Of a DNA stretch of 64,000 bases, positions 54,281 to 62,471 are shown in pieces (position 1 is the first letter of the stretch; each line of letters begins with the position of its first letter). Under the pieces are notes generated by a model. That model saw nothing but the letters and a program-made list of their open reading frames with translations. It had not been told where the DNA came from and did not search any database. The translations under genes and the position numbers were made by a program. The stretch comes from a virus, in IMG/VR virus record IMGVR_UViG_3300048029_000212, positions 96,051-160,050 of that record. The stretch is one strand, 5' to 3'.

Positions 54281-55231
54281 ATGGAACGAGTATTAGTTAC
54301 GGGCGCTGCAGGGTTTATCGGTTCTCAACTTTCAAAGAGGTTGATGGATCGTGGACTTGTGGTAAAGGGGATTGACAATTTTAACAACCACTTATACAGC
54401 CCTGTGTTAAAACGTGATCGTATGGTACACTTCGGCCTTGATATTTGGGGATGTGACCTACGAGATGAGATCAAACTAGAAGCTCTTTTACGAGACTTTC
54501 AACCAGACACTATTGTCCACTTAGCTGCAATGGCAGGTGTGCGAGACTCTCTAGGCAAAGAAAAGAGTTATCACGCAAACAATATTGACGGTACACAGAA
54601 TCTAATTGATGTTTGTAAAAAACACATGCCAGACACACGTATCCTGTATGCATCAACATCTTGCATCTATGCCGGCGCACCAGTGCCATGGGTGGAGGGC
54701 AAAGAACACGGTAAACAGTTGAACGCGTATGGTTATACCAAGTGGGCAAACGAGTGTCAGATGCAGTCGTCTGGTCTCAATACTGTCGGTCTGCGGTTCT
54801 TCACAGTCTATGGTCCTTGGGGTCGTCCGGATATGGCGTTGTTTGACTTTACTAAGAATGTTCTTGCAGGTAATCAAATAACTGTTTATAACTATGGCGA
54901 TATGAAACGCGACTTTACGTATGTTGATGACATCAATGATGGAATTGAAATTGTCTTGGACAATAAGGATATTCCGGCCGGTGAGATCTTTAACATTGGT
55001 CGCGGCGAACAGGTCCCGTTGATGGACTTTATTTCAGAAATTGAGAAGAATACTGGCAAAGAAGCTGACAAGAACTTGGCACCAAAACATCCCGCCGACA
55101 CCAAAGAGACTTGGTCAAACACAGAGAAACTTCAGGCGTTAGGGTATCGACCGAAGGTGAGTATCGCAGAGGGTGTCGCAAAATTCTATGAATGGTATAA
55201 AGAATATCACGAGGTGACTAATGCCGAGTAA
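54281..55231 (+). CDS. NAD-dependent nucleotide-sugar epimerase
   Basis: A 316-residue extended short-chain dehydrogenase. The Rossmann motif TGAAGFIG lies at 7-14, the catalytic Tyr-x3-Lys in NAYGYTKWANE near 150, and FFTVYGPWGRPDMALFDFTKNVL matches UDP-glucuronate 4-epimerases. With the dehydrogenase that follows (11-base overlap), it could make UDP-galacturonate from UDP-glucose. It may serve surface-glycan changes or virion glycosylation. Full length; nothing is missing. Confidence 0.85.
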   Translation: MERVLVTGAAGFIGSQLSKRLMDRGLVVKGIDNFNNHLYSPVLKRDRMVHFGLDIWGCDLRDEIKLEALLRDFQPDTIVHLAAMAGVRDSLGKEKSYHANNIDGTQNLIDVCKKHMPDTRILYASTSCIYAGAPVPWVEGKEHGKQLNAYGYTKWANECQMQSSGLNTVGLRFFTVYGPWGRPDMALFDFTKNVLAGNQITVYNYGDMKRDFTYVDDINDGIEIVLDNKDIPAGEIFNIGRGEQVPLMDFISEIEKNTGKEADKNLAPKHPADTKETWSNTEKLQALGYRPKVSIAEGVAKFYEWYKEYHEVTNAE

Positions 55232-56177
55232 CCCAACAAAAGAACCGAAAATATTTCGGTTGGGCATAGTAGGTCACGGTTTTGTTGGACAAGCTGTAGA
55301 GTATGCATTTACTCACCCGATTGTTCAGTTTAGATTATATGATCCAAAATACAATACAGATGTAGAAGAACTGAAAGAGATGGATCGCGAAGATCATCCG
55401 CAGTGTTTTTTCATTTGTGCTCCGACTCCGTCTAATGACGACGGGTCAGTCAACTCCTCTATTGTTGAGACTGCAGTCATTAAGTGTCTGAACTATACAG
55501 ACGCTATGGTCATTGTCAAATCAACTATTACGCCAGATGTGGTGCATCGTTTGTACTCTGCGATGAACGAAGAACAAAAAGACCGATTTGCATATAACCC
55601 AGAGTTCCTCACAGAGAAGAATGCTAAGGCAGATTTTGTTTCTGCAGATTTCCATGTTGTTGGTGGTACGCCGTCTGCAATTATGGAGACGATTGATATT
55701 TACGAAATCTTCAGTTCGTGTGAGTCAAATGACTATCACAAGATGACTGCATATGAGGCCTCATTCGTTAAGTATACTATCAACTCTTTCCTATCAACCA
55801 AGGTCACGTTCTTTAATCAACTATATGATCTTGTCAACTTATATGGTTGTAACTACAATACTATCGTTCGCGCTGTGGGTAAAGACGACCGCGTTGGGAT
55901 GGGTCACACAAGAGTGCCTGGCTTTGATGGTAAACGAGGATTCGGTGGTGCCTGTCTTCCAAAAGATACGAGAGCGTTTCTGAATTTTTCCACACATGAT
56001 CATGAAGATGGTGGGGTAATAAGTTTTGATTTGTTGCAAAAAGTACTTGACATCAACACGTCTTATCGTGTACAATATGACCTCGATGAACGTGAAAAAG
56101 TTAATAACATTACATTTGTAGATTTTGGAGCTAAGAATGTCAATAATGGACAAACTGAAGAAGAACTCGAAGATTAA
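55221..56177 (+). CDS. UDP-glucose/GDP-mannose dehydrogenase family protein, short form
   Basis: A 318-residue nucleotide-sugar dehydrogenase. It shows an N-terminal GIVGHGFVGQAVE, CAPTPSNDDGS, KSTITPD, YNPEFLTEKNA, YEASFVKYTINSF and the catalytic GFGGACLPKDTRAF with Cys near 244. Usual members have 390-450 residues, so the C-terminal nucleotide-sugar-binding domain is mostly absent. This short form may still oxidise sugar nucleotides or may be specialised. It is co-transcribed with the epimerase. A sigma70 promoter for uvsX is embedded at 56047-56076. It overlaps uvsX by 41 bases. Confidence 0.8.
   Translation: MPSNPTKEPKIFRLGIVGHGFVGQAVEYAFTHPIVQFRLYDPKYNTDVEELKEMDREDHPQCFFICAPTPSNDDGSVNSSIVETAVIKCLNYTDAMVIVKSTITPDVVHRLYSAMNEEQKDRFAYNPEFLTEKNAKADFVSADFHVVGGTPSAIMETIDIYEIFSSCESNDYHKMTAYEASFVKYTINSFLSTKVTFFNQLYDLVNLYGCNYNTIVRAVGKDDRVGMGHTRVPGFDGKRGFGGACLPKDTRAFLNFSTHDHEDGGVISFDLLQKVLDINTSYRVQYDLDEREKVNNITFVDFGAKNVNNGQTEEELED
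56047..56076 (+). promoter_or_regulatory. Sigma70 promoter for uvsX inside upstream gene
   Basis: TTGACA at 56047-56052, an 18-bp spacer and TACAAT at 56071-56076. It lies within the dehydrogenase coding sequence, 61 bp before the uvsX ATG. Confidence 0.6.
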
Positions 56178-57192
56178 AGAGACTTCTACTTTATCAACGA
56201 GTAAATTCTTCACAGAAAAAGATATGGTTCCGACCGACGTTCCGATGGTGAACGTCGCGTTATCCGGTTCCGTAGACGGTGGCATCTCGCCTGGGCTGAC
56301 TGTCCTTGCTGGACCATCTAAGCACTTCAAGACATCATTCGCATTACTTATGGCGGGTGCATATCTCAACGCGAAACCAGACGCAGTCATGTTGTTCTAT
56401 GATTCAGAGTTCGGTTCGCCTCAGTCATACTTCACTCAGTTCGGTATTGACACGAGTCGTGTGTTGCACACACCGATTGCAAACGTTGAAGAACTCAAGT
56501 TTGATATGATCAACCAGTTAGAACAGTTAGATCGTGAAGATGACGTTATTATCGTGATTGACTCTATTGGCAACCTTGCGTCTAAGAAAGAGTTGGAAGA
56601 CGCACTCAATGAAAAGGGTGTCGCAGACATGTCACGTGCGAAGGCACTGAAAGGTCTGTTCCGTATGTCAACACCATACCTTGCGATGAAGAACATTCCG
56701 ATGCTTGCAATCAATCACACTTATAAAGAGATTGGTTTGTTTCCAAAAGATATCGTGAGTGGTGGTACTGGCATCTATTACTCTGCTGACAACATCTGGA
56801 TCATCGGCCGTCGTCAAGAGAAGCAGGGTACGGAGATCGTTGGTTATGATTTTGTGATCAATGTAGAGAAGTCCCGATATGTCAAAGAGAAGTCAAAGAT
56901 TCCGATTGGCGTCTCGTGGGAAGGTGGAGTGCAGAAGTATTCAGGACTACTTGATGTTGCGCTCGCTGGTGGTTATGTTATTAAGCCTTCTAACGGGTGG
57001 TATCAAAAAGTTGACACATCTACAGGTGAAGTCATTGGGACTAAAGTACGAACAAAGGATACCCTGAACGGAGAGTTTTGGGAACCTGTTTTTGAAACAA
57101 CTAACTTCGCAGACTTTTTACAGAAGACCTATAAGATCGGGTATTCTAGTGAAGTCAATGCAGAACTTATTGGAGAGCTGGAGGAAGCATGA
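56137..57192 (+). CDS. uvsX: RecA-like recombinase UvsX
   Basis: A 351-residue strand-exchange recombinase. The phage-type Walker A is GPSKHFKTS near residue 59. IIVIDSIGNLASKKELEDAL is the Walker B region, followed by INHTYKEIGLFPKDIVSGGTG. It forms filaments on single strands, helped by UvsY, to start recombination-dependent replication. The frame opens at TTG 56125, but the ATG at 56137 has GGAG at 56127-56130 and is preferred. It overlaps the next gene by four bases. Confidence 0.94.
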   Translation: MSIMDKLKKNSKIKETSTLSTSKFFTEKDMVPTDVPMVNVALSGSVDGGISPGLTVLAGPSKHFKTSFALLMAGAYLNAKPDAVMLFYDSEFGSPQSYFTQFGIDTSRVLHTPIANVEELKFDMINQLEQLDREDDVIIVIDSIGNLASKKELEDALNEKGVADMSRAKALKGLFRMSTPYLAMKNIPMLAINHTYKEIGLFPKDIVSGGTGIYYSADNIWIIGRRQEKQGTEIVGYDFVINVEKSRYVKEKSKIPIGVSWEGGVQKYSGLLDVALAGGYVIKPSNGWYQKVDTSTGEVIGTKVRTKDTLNGEFWEPVFETTNFADFLQKTYKIGYSSEVNAELIGELEEA

Positions 57193-57527
57193 GTGAATTA
57201 AACCTAGACAAACCGTCAGAGTTTCTAGATTATAAACTGGAACCTGTTGTTGTTGAGGGTAAAGACGCGTGGAACGTTAATCTTCTGCGAGAACCTTATA
57301 ACGACATAACTGTTCGATATAACAATGTCACTATCGATGGCGAAGATGGTGTGATTAAATTTAACTTTGATGTTATTGACACACCCGACACAAGCGTGTA
57401 TAATATTGAAAATACTGGACTTCAGCAATTTGCTGCAGACGTACTTCAAGATATTTTAGAGGCGGCTATTAAGACATATGACGGAAATCAATCTACAACA
57501 GACGATTCTACGGAATCTACTGACTAA
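57189..57527 (+). CDS. Small protein of unknown function between uvsX and gene 41
   Basis: A 112-residue acidic protein (LNLDKPSEFLDYKLEPVVVEGKDAWNVNLLREPYNDITVRYNNV...). It is predicted beta-rich through residue 75, then a helix (GLQQFAADVLQDILEAAIKTY) and a Thr/Ser/Asp tail. It sits at the ATGA overlap with uvsX and overlaps gene 41 by 50 bases. A small gene at this position is common in T4-like marine phages. No function can be assigned. Confidence 0.65.
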   Translation: MSELNLDKPSEFLDYKLEPVVVEGKDAWNVNLLREPYNDITVRYNNVTIDGEDGVIKFNFDVIDTPDTSVYNIENTGLQQFAADVLQDILEAAIKTYDGNQSTTDDSTESTD

Positions 57528-58872
57528 CGATTCTTATATGAGGAAGGTCGCTCCCTTCCTCTCTCCCGAATACTTTGAAGGGGTCTACAAAGGTCTTTTC
57601 AAAGAGTTCACTACTTATATTGCTAAGTTCAATAATCTGCCCAGTAAAGAAGCTCTGAAAATTGAGATTGATGCGGCAGATCGTTTATCAGATGATCACT
57701 ATCGTGTTGCGATGGAGATACTCCCCGACATCTTTAAGTATGCGGAAGAAGATCTTTCGTGGTTAGTGGAACGCACTGAGAAGTGGTGTCAAGACCGTGC
57801 GGTATTCAATGCAGTTATGGAATCTATAACTATTATTGATGGCAATCACCAGTCACTGTCTCGCAATGCGATACCCGACGTTCTCTCTAAGGCGTTGTCA
57901 GTGACGTTTGATACTAACATTGGTCACGACTACCTTGAATCGGTGGACGCACGTTATGACTTTTATACGCAGGATGAGGAACGCCTTCCATTTGATCTGG
58001 ATTACTTTAACCGGATTACTAAGGGTGGACTACCTAATAAGACCCTCAACATCGCACTGGCGGGTACGGGTGTCGGTAAATCTCTCTTCATGTGTCATAG
58101 TGCTGGTGCTGCCCTATCACAGGGGAAGAATGTCCTTTACATCACTATGGAGATGGCTGAAGAACGCATTGCAGAACGGATCGATGCGAATCTACTCAAT
58201 GTCCCGATAGACCAACTCGAACATCTGAGTAAGGACATGTTTTCAAACCGTGTCAAGTCTGTCGCGGAGAAGACCAACGGTAAGTTGATTATCAAAGAGT
58301 ATCCGACGGGTAGTGCGCACTCGAACCACTTTCGTGCGTTACTGAATGAATTGAAGCTGAAGAAGAAGTTTATTCCCGATCTAATCTTTATTGATTATCT
58401 GAATATCTGTGCTTCTTCCCGAATGAAGAGTATGGGCGGTGCTATTAACTCGTATACGTATATCAAGTCTATTGCTGAAGAGCTACGTGGTCTTGCCGTG
58501 GAATTTGACGTGCCGGTCGTGTCTGCAACGCAGACGACTCGTTCTGGTTACTCTAATGATGACTTGGGGCTTGAAGATACGTCCGAGTCTTTTGGACTAC
58601 CCGCAACCGCCGATCTCATGTTTGCACTTATCTCGAACGACGAACTGAGTTCCCACAATCAGATTTTAGTGAAACAGTTAAAGAATAGATATAACGACCC
58701 TCATATGAATCAGAGGTTTGTCGTGGGTATTGACCGAGCTAAAATGAGACTTTTTGATGTTGATCAAAATGATTCACCCCTAAATAAAGAAGTAGATAAT
58801 GGACCAGCCTTTGATAACTCCACATCCGGTCAGCGAATAGATAGTGAAAAGTTTGCTGGCTTTAAAATATAA
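57478..58872 (+). CDS. 41: Replicative DNA helicase gp41
   Basis: A 464-residue DnaB-type hexameric helicase (T4: 475). The N-terminal domain (ILRNLLTNDSYMRKVAPFLSPEYFEG) matches the family. Walker A is GTGVGKS near residue 197, Walker B LIFIDYLNICASSR near 304, and VVSATQTTRSGYSND follows. It travels on the lagging strand ahead of gp43. The start lies 50 bases inside the preceding gene. GGCGG is a weak ribosome site, consistent with coupled translation. Confidence 0.94.
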   Translation: MTEINLQQTILRNLLTNDSYMRKVAPFLSPEYFEGVYKGLFKEFTTYIAKFNNLPSKEALKIEIDAADRLSDDHYRVAMEILPDIFKYAEEDLSWLVERTEKWCQDRAVFNAVMESITIIDGNHQSLSRNAIPDVLSKALSVTFDTNIGHDYLESVDARYDFYTQDEERLPFDLDYFNRITKGGLPNKTLNIALAGTGVGKSLFMCHSAGAALSQGKNVLYITMEMAEERIAERIDANLLNVPIDQLEHLSKDMFSNRVKSVAEKTNGKLIIKEYPTGSAHSNHFRALLNELKLKKKFIPDLIFIDYLNICASSRMKSMGGAINSYTYIKSIAEELRGLAVEFDVPVVSATQTTRSGYSNDDLGLEDTSESFGLPATADLMFALISNDELSSHNQILVKQLKNRYNDPHMNQRFVVGIDRAKMRLFDVDQNDSPLNKEVDNGPAFDNSTSGQRIDSEKFAGFKI

Positions 58873-58883
58873 GGAGTCCAACA

Positions 58884-59066
58884 ATGGATCCGTACTTGCA
58901 TACACTTATAGCTGTCGCACTCATGTTTATAACATATATGGTGGGACGAACCACAGGCACACAAAGAGGTATTAATTCAACAGTTTCATTCCTACTACAT
59001 ATGGGTGTGTGTACTGAAGAAGACATTAAGAAAGCAAATGAAGAATTCGAGCAAGATAACTTCTAG
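58884..59066 (+). CDS. Small single-pass membrane protein
   Basis: A 60-residue protein with one membrane helix (HTLIAVALMFITYMVGRTTG) and a cytoplasmic acidic end (TEEDIKKANEEFEQDNF). AAGGAG precedes the ATG. Proteins with the same DxxLHTLIAxxLMF opening are common small genes in T4-like cyanophages. It overlaps the next small gene by 29 bases. Function unknown. Confidence 0.7.
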   Translation: MDPYLHTLIAVALMFITYMVGRTTGTQRGINSTVSFLLHMGVCTEEDIKKANEEFEQDNF

Positions 59067-59229
59067 TTCTTGGATTTGTCCAGTGATTGAAGTTGAAGGA
59101 GGAGAAATTGCCTTCGAGATAAACGATGATTTGATGGACCAATTAAATTTAAAATCTGGTGATACAATTGTATTTAAAAGTACACTGAAAGATCGTTACT
59201 CAATGGTGATTATTCGCGACAATGACTGA
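59038..59229 (+). CDS. AbrB/MazE-like small protein
   Basis: A 63-residue protein. CPVIEVEGGEIAFEINDDLMDQLNLKSGDTIVFK follows the swapped-hairpin AbrB/SpoVT pattern, with LxLKxGDxI as the diagnostic end. The ATG at 59038 is used; the frame extends upstream to a GTG at 59005 inside the previous gene. Such proteins bind DNA as dimers or act as antitoxins, and similar small genes are common in T4-like cyanophages. No toxin partner is visible beside it, so a transcription role is more likely. Confidence 0.6.
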   Translation: MKNSSKITSSSWICPVIEVEGGEIAFEINDDLMDQLNLKSGDTIVFKSTLKDRYSMVIIRDND

Positions 59230-59896
59230 AGTAGTAATTCGTAATAAAGAAATGTTAGATGTGTTGAATAGCTTCTCTAATGAGATGCTTTCTAAACCCT
59301 CTCTCAATGACAAAAAGTATTGGACTTATCGTGAAGAGAAAGATATTGACTTGGGGTCTTATTATACCTCATATGAATATCTGTTAGAATGTCTTTCACG
59401 AGACCGTCTAGTTGGCCCGCCCGATAGGTATTTCGCACAACCTATAGCAAAAATGGTGCGTGAAGATAAAGAAACTTGGGGAGACTTCATGCAGAGGGTC
59501 AAGTACGATTTCGCATCGGAACTTGGCGCACACACTTCTGCATTACTCTCTTACTACCCGCCAGGCGGTTTTGTGGGATGGCATACTAACTATGATGCCA
59601 ATGCATACCAAGTCTTGTTCACGTGGTCAGAGACCGGAGAAGGTTTCTTTGAATACTACGACAGACAGAAAGACAAAATCATCAAGATCGATGATGTCCC
59701 TGGCTGGCAATGTCGTCACTATTATTTCGGTTCAGAACAAGAAGAAGACCTACACTGTTGGCATGCTGCATACACAGAGTGCCAACGCATCACACTTGCA
59801 TATAAGTTTGTGAATAACGGCAGTGTAAATAGTCCTGAAGACGCACAGGCACGTGCTATGCGTGACATGTTGATTGAAGATATAGAGACTCCGTAA
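59222..59896 (+). CDS. 2OG-Fe(II) oxygenase-like protein, copy B
   Basis: A 224-residue paralogue of the protein at 34954. The shared core is YYPPGGFVGWHTNYDANAYQV, TWSETGEGFFEY, PGWQCRHYYF and a distal WHAAYTECQRITLAY. It has more of a metal site than copy A: His in WHTNYD is followed by Asn and then Asp. The canonical His-x-Asp is still absent, so iron binding must be tested. It lies one base before iscU. Target unknown. Confidence 0.55.
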   Translation: MTEVVIRNKEMLDVLNSFSNEMLSKPSLNDKKYWTYREEKDIDLGSYYTSYEYLLECLSRDRLVGPPDRYFAQPIAKMVREDKETWGDFMQRVKYDFASELGAHTSALLSYYPPGGFVGWHTNYDANAYQVLFTWSETGEGFFEYYDRQKDKIIKIDDVPGWQCRHYYFGSEQEEDLHCWHAAYTECQRITLAYKFVNNGSVNSPEDAQARAMRDMLIEDIETP

Positions 59897-60270
59897 TGTA
59901 TTCAGATAAAGTTTTAGATCACTACGAAAACCCACGCAATGTGGGTAAGATGGACAAGGAAGACGACAACGTAGGAACTGGCATGGTCGGTGCACCCGCG
60001 TGTGGTGACGTTATGCAATTACAGATCCTTGTCGGTGATGATGGAATCATTGAAGATGCGAAATTTAAAACTTATGGTTGTGGTAGTGCTATTGCTTCTA
60101 GTTCTCTACTCACCGAATGGGTCAAAGGTAAAAATATCGAAGACGCAGGGAATATCCGTAATACAGACATCGCCAAAGAACTCGCACTCCCACCCGTAAA
60201 AATCCATTGCAGTGTACTCGCAGAGGATGCGATCAAAGCTGCTATCAAAGACTACAAAGAGAAGAATTAA
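59896..60270 (+). CDS. iscU: Iron-sulfur cluster scaffold IscU
   Basis: A 124-residue, apparently complete IscU (E. coli: 128). It carries the three cluster-ligand cysteines in APACGDVM (C36), TYGCGSAIASSSL (C62) and KIHCSVLAEDAIKAAI (C105), the Asp after the first Cys, and the LPPVK chaperone-binding motif at 98-102. It is very close to gammaproteobacterial IscU from memory, including VGAPACGDVM and TEWVKGK. IscS, HscA and HscB are not encoded here, so it would use host partners. It lies in an operon with the oxygenase-like gene and is followed by an overlapping ATG. It was probably acquired from a host. Confidence 0.95.
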   Translation: MYSDKVLDHYENPRNVGKMDKEDDNVGTGMVGAPACGDVMQLQILVGDDGIIEDAKFKTYGCGSAIASSSLLTEWVKGKNIEDAGNIRNTDIAKELALPPVKIHCSVLAEDAIKAAIKDYKEKN

Positions 60271-61040
60271 TGTTACTGACCGCAGGATGTAGTTTCGTCT
60301 GGGGGGACGAACTGAAAGGTTTTGATAATAATCCGCCCACACATTGGCCCTTGACTTTCACTCATATCCTTGCGGGTAAAATGGCGATGCCCTATATCAA
60401 CTTGGGATCTTGTGGTGCCGGTAATGATAAAATATTTCGTGAAGTTACTGACTATCTCCATCATCCTAGACAAGAAACTCCGGTCACACACATCGTCGTC
60501 ATATGGTCAGCCTTTCAACGGGCGGAGATCGTAGAGTATATGCCTAAAGAAAGAGAGATCAAGATTCAAAGACAAGGTGATGTCACTCAATTTTCTCCAT
60601 TGAGAACAGAGGGCATATATGATCTCGATAAACGTCGTGTTATGAATGAATGGTTTGATACCGCTTATGACTCACGTACAGACGTTATGCATACTCTCAC
60701 CAAAATGAAAACTCTAGAACTTTTATGTGACAGTATGGACATTAAACTTGTGCAGGGATTCTTCCATAGACGATGTTGGTCAAACATTATGGCTATCCTA
60801 CGCAATTCTGTGTCAGACGAAGACGATAAGTCGTCTTCAAAAAGTATGCCATTATACATATCTTGGTTAAAAGACTCTATTGCAGATCTTAAACCCACCA
60901 GTCGTGTGGGCGCAGGTAAAGGTAAAGATTTATACACCATCGCCATTGAAAACAATGATCTAAAAACATACGGACACCCTGGCGAAAAATCTCAGGTCAT
61001 TTTTTCCGACTTTCTTCACAAAAAATTTATTGACATGTAG
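60270..61040 (+). CDS. SGNH/GDSL-hydrolase-like protein
   Basis: A 256-residue protein. The start is ATG at 60270, sharing a base with the iscU stop (TAATG). AGCSFVWGDEL provides the Ser block near residue 5, NLGSCGAGNDKIF provides the Gly/Asn blocks, and VVIWSAFQRAEIV follows as a central strand. The final His block may be in YGHPGEKSQVIFSDFLHKKF. Similar proteins are common in marine myoviruses and may deacetylate or de-esterify surface sugars. The GSCGAGND spacing is unusual for true hydrolases, so activity is uncertain. Confidence 0.6.
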   Translation: MLLTAGCSFVWGDELKGFDNNPPTHWPLTFTHILAGKMAMPYINLGSCGAGNDKIFREVTDYLHHPRQETPVTHIVVIWSAFQRAEIVEYMPKEREIKIQRQGDVTQFSPLRTEGIYDLDKRRVMNEWFDTAYDSRTDVMHTLTKMKTLELLCDSMDIKLVQGFFHRRCWSNIMAILRNSVSDEDDKSSSKSMPLYISWLKDSIADLKPTSRVGAGKGKDLYTIAIENNDLKTYGHPGEKSQVIFSDFLHKKFIDM

Positions 61041-61058
61041 GGTCTATTATAGTATAAT
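61030..61058 (+). promoter_or_regulatory. Consensus sigma70 promoter for 61093 operon
   Basis: TTGACA at 61030-61035, a 17-bp spacer and TATAAT at 61053-61058. The upstream gene's stop lies just inside the spacer. The -10 region shares TATAGTATAAT with the promoters at 38086 and 38741. Confidence 0.88.
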
Positions 61059-61092
61059 ATTCTCCATAAATTAACCAAAGTGGAGTACTACT

Positions 61093-61317
61093 ATGCCTTA
61101 CCTAGACGTTTACGTCGATGATGATCAGTTTGATAAAATAGTTGTTGAAGAACTAGATTTCGCTATCCTAGAAGATAAAGAACTCGACACCGATCCTGAG
61201 TTGCGCAGAGCATTCATGATGGTTAGAAACTATTTTAGCGCCCAACCTAGTATGGACCAAAGTTCTTTTGGGTTTATGTATAGTGAGGAGGAGATGCAGA
61301 ATGGTATATCAAGCTAA
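61093..61317 (+). CDS. Small acidic protein of unknown function
   Basis: A 74-residue acidic protein (MPYLDVYVDDDQFDKIVVEELDFAILEDKELDTDPELRR...). It has no membrane segment or catalytic motif and is probably a helical binding protein. It opens the operon led by the promoter at 61030. The 3' end overlaps the next small gene by 17 bases and carries its GAGGAGGAG ribosome site. Small acidic proteins of this form are common in T4-like marine phages near gene 61. Confidence 0.6.
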   Translation: MPYLDVYVDDDQFDKIVVEELDFAILEDKELDTDPELRRAFMMVRNYFSAQPSMDQSSFGFMYSEEEMQNGISS

Positions 61318-61426
61318 TCTGACCAGAGAATATGCGCAACTGCGCAGAAAGGCAGGCGACAATCCTACGCCCAAACAAAAGAAAAAACTTCTGAAGTTAG
61401 AAAAGTTACTGAGGATGACGTTATGA
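61301..61426 (+). CDS. 41-residue basic peptide
   Basis: A 41-residue frame (MVYQANLTREYAQLRRKAGDNP... then Lys/Leu-rich to the end). GAGGAGGAG at 61285-61293 is a strong ribosome site with 7-nt spacing. The stop overlaps the ATG of the exported hydrolase (ATGA). The Lys/Leu-rich C-terminus is amphipathic and may bind nucleic acid or membrane. Tight coupling on both sides supports a real gene. Confidence 0.65.
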   Translation: MVYQANLTREYAQLRRKAGDNPTPKQKKKLLKLEKLLRMTL

Positions 61427-61950
61427 AGATCTTCCGTGGTGTGTGTGTTTTAACTCTATTGATAATTTTTGGATATGTCGGATATGTCAATGCGGAAAAT
61501 GTTAAGATCAATGCCACGGATGAACTTGAGTGTCTTGCACTCAATGTCTATCACGAAGCTCGTAGTGAAAGTCTGGCTGGACAGTATGCTGTCGCAGACG
61601 TGACGCTCAATCGTGTGAAGAATGATCGTTATCCATCCACAATATGTGGCGTCGTCAAACAGGCAGTGATGTCTGAGTGGGGCGTAGATCGAGGACTTTT
61701 CATACCGAAGAAAAATATGTGTCAGTTTAGTTGGTACTGTGACGGTCAATCAGACGTTCCAGTAGAGACTTACGCTTGGTTGCGGTCAAAGGGCATCGCT
61801 CAAGATATTCTTTCATATAGGAAGTATAGGGGACTCACAGAAGGTGCTACACACTATCACGCTGATTATGTAAAGCCGGAGTGGAGTTTTAGTAGAAAGA
61901 TGACGTTGGTTGGCCGCATTGGTGACCATATATTTTACGTGGAGGAATAA
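61423..61950 (+). CDS. Exported cell-wall hydrolase, SleB/Hydrolase_2 family
   Basis: A 175-residue protein with a clear signal peptide (KIFRGVCVLTLLIIFGYVGYVNA, cut likely after NAE). The mature part is Hydrolase_2-like: ECLALNVYHEARSES, TLNRVKNDRYPSTICGVV, FSWYCDG and the C-terminal THYHADYVKPEWSFSRK. The Glu in HEARSE is the likely catalytic acid of this lysozyme-like family. Export by the host secretion system would place it in the periplasm for lysis. No holin is clear in the window, so a signal-arrest or Sec-dependent endolysin is plausible. ATGA overlap with the preceding gene. Confidence 0.85.
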   Translation: MKIFRGVCVLTLLIIFGYVGYVNAENVKINATDELECLALNVYHEARSESLAGQYAVADVTLNRVKNDRYPSTICGVVKQAVMSEWGVDRGLFIPKKNMCQFSWYCDGQSDVPVETYAWLRSKGIAQDILSYRKYRGLTEGATHYHADYVKPEWSFSRKMTLVGRIGDHIFYVEE

Positions 61951-61951
61951 T

Positions 61952-62188
61952 ATGTTACCTGAACTTGCAATTGTTTTTTCTCTAAATACTACTGCTCCCG
62001 AAGATTTTGTTCCGTTGGAGACGGACACACAAAGAATCGTAAGGGAGTTATTTGAGAAGTCGTACGAAGAAAAACGATCGGTTCTCAGAACAAGAAAGGT
62101 AATCGTTCCCATAGAGGACCGTACAGATCTTGTCGTGAGATTTAAAAGAAAAAAGTTCTTTACGCTTGTCTACTACTTCGATTTATGA
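61952..62188 (+). CDS. Small protein of unknown function after hydrolase
   Basis: A 78-residue protein (MLPELAIVFSLNTTAPEDFVPLETDTQRIVRELFEKSYEEKRSVL...). GGAGG at 61941-61945 is a strong ribosome site, and the gene follows the hydrolase stop by one base. A hydrophobic start precedes an amphipathic helix and a basic end (RFKRKKFF). It could be a spanin- or lysis-linked protein, but no lipobox is visible. It shares its end with the promoter at 62166. Confidence 0.5.
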   Translation: MLPELAIVFSLNTTAPEDFVPLETDTQRIVRELFEKSYEEKRSVLRTRKVIVPIEDRTDLVVRFKRKKFFTLVYYFDL

Positions 62189-62194
62189 TATAAT
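62166..62194 (+). promoter_or_regulatory. Sigma70-like promoter before 62220
   Basis: TTGTCT at 62166-62171, a 17-bp spacer and TATAAT at 62189-62194. The -35 is imperfect and lies inside the preceding coding sequence. Confidence 0.5.
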
Positions 62195-62219
62195 AACAAC
62201 ATCCCAAGAGGTAACGAAA

Positions 62220-62471
62220 GTGGAAAAATTAGCATATCCATCCGCATATTTTAATGATGGTAAGCTGAGTACTCAAAATGTCTACGTTGCGTTTGATCCT
62301 ATAGGAACAATCATCGGCGTATACCAGTGCATTGAGACGGCTATCGACAAGTGCGCAGGAGAGGTGTCAAATCACTTCTGTGAACAAGTGCATGTCGAAG
62401 TCTCCGACGTTGCTATTTTTGTTGAAGGGGAAAAGGGTAAAGTTACTATCCTCATTGAGGATTTAAAGTAA
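62220..62471 (+). CDS. Small protein of unknown function before tRNA-Glu
   Basis: An 83-residue protein. The start chosen is GTG at 62220 with AAGAGGT at 62206-62212; the frame extends upstream to a TTG at 62166, which lies inside the promoter's -35. It is beta-rich (NVYVAFDPIGTIIGVYQCIETAIDKCAGEVS) with two or three Cys and no signal peptide. It lies directly before tRNA-Glu. Function unknown. Confidence 0.55.
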   Translation: MEKLAYPSAYFNDGKLSTQNVYVAFDPIGTIIGVYQCIETAIDKCAGEVSNHFCEQVHVEVSDVAIFVEGEKGKVTILIEDLK

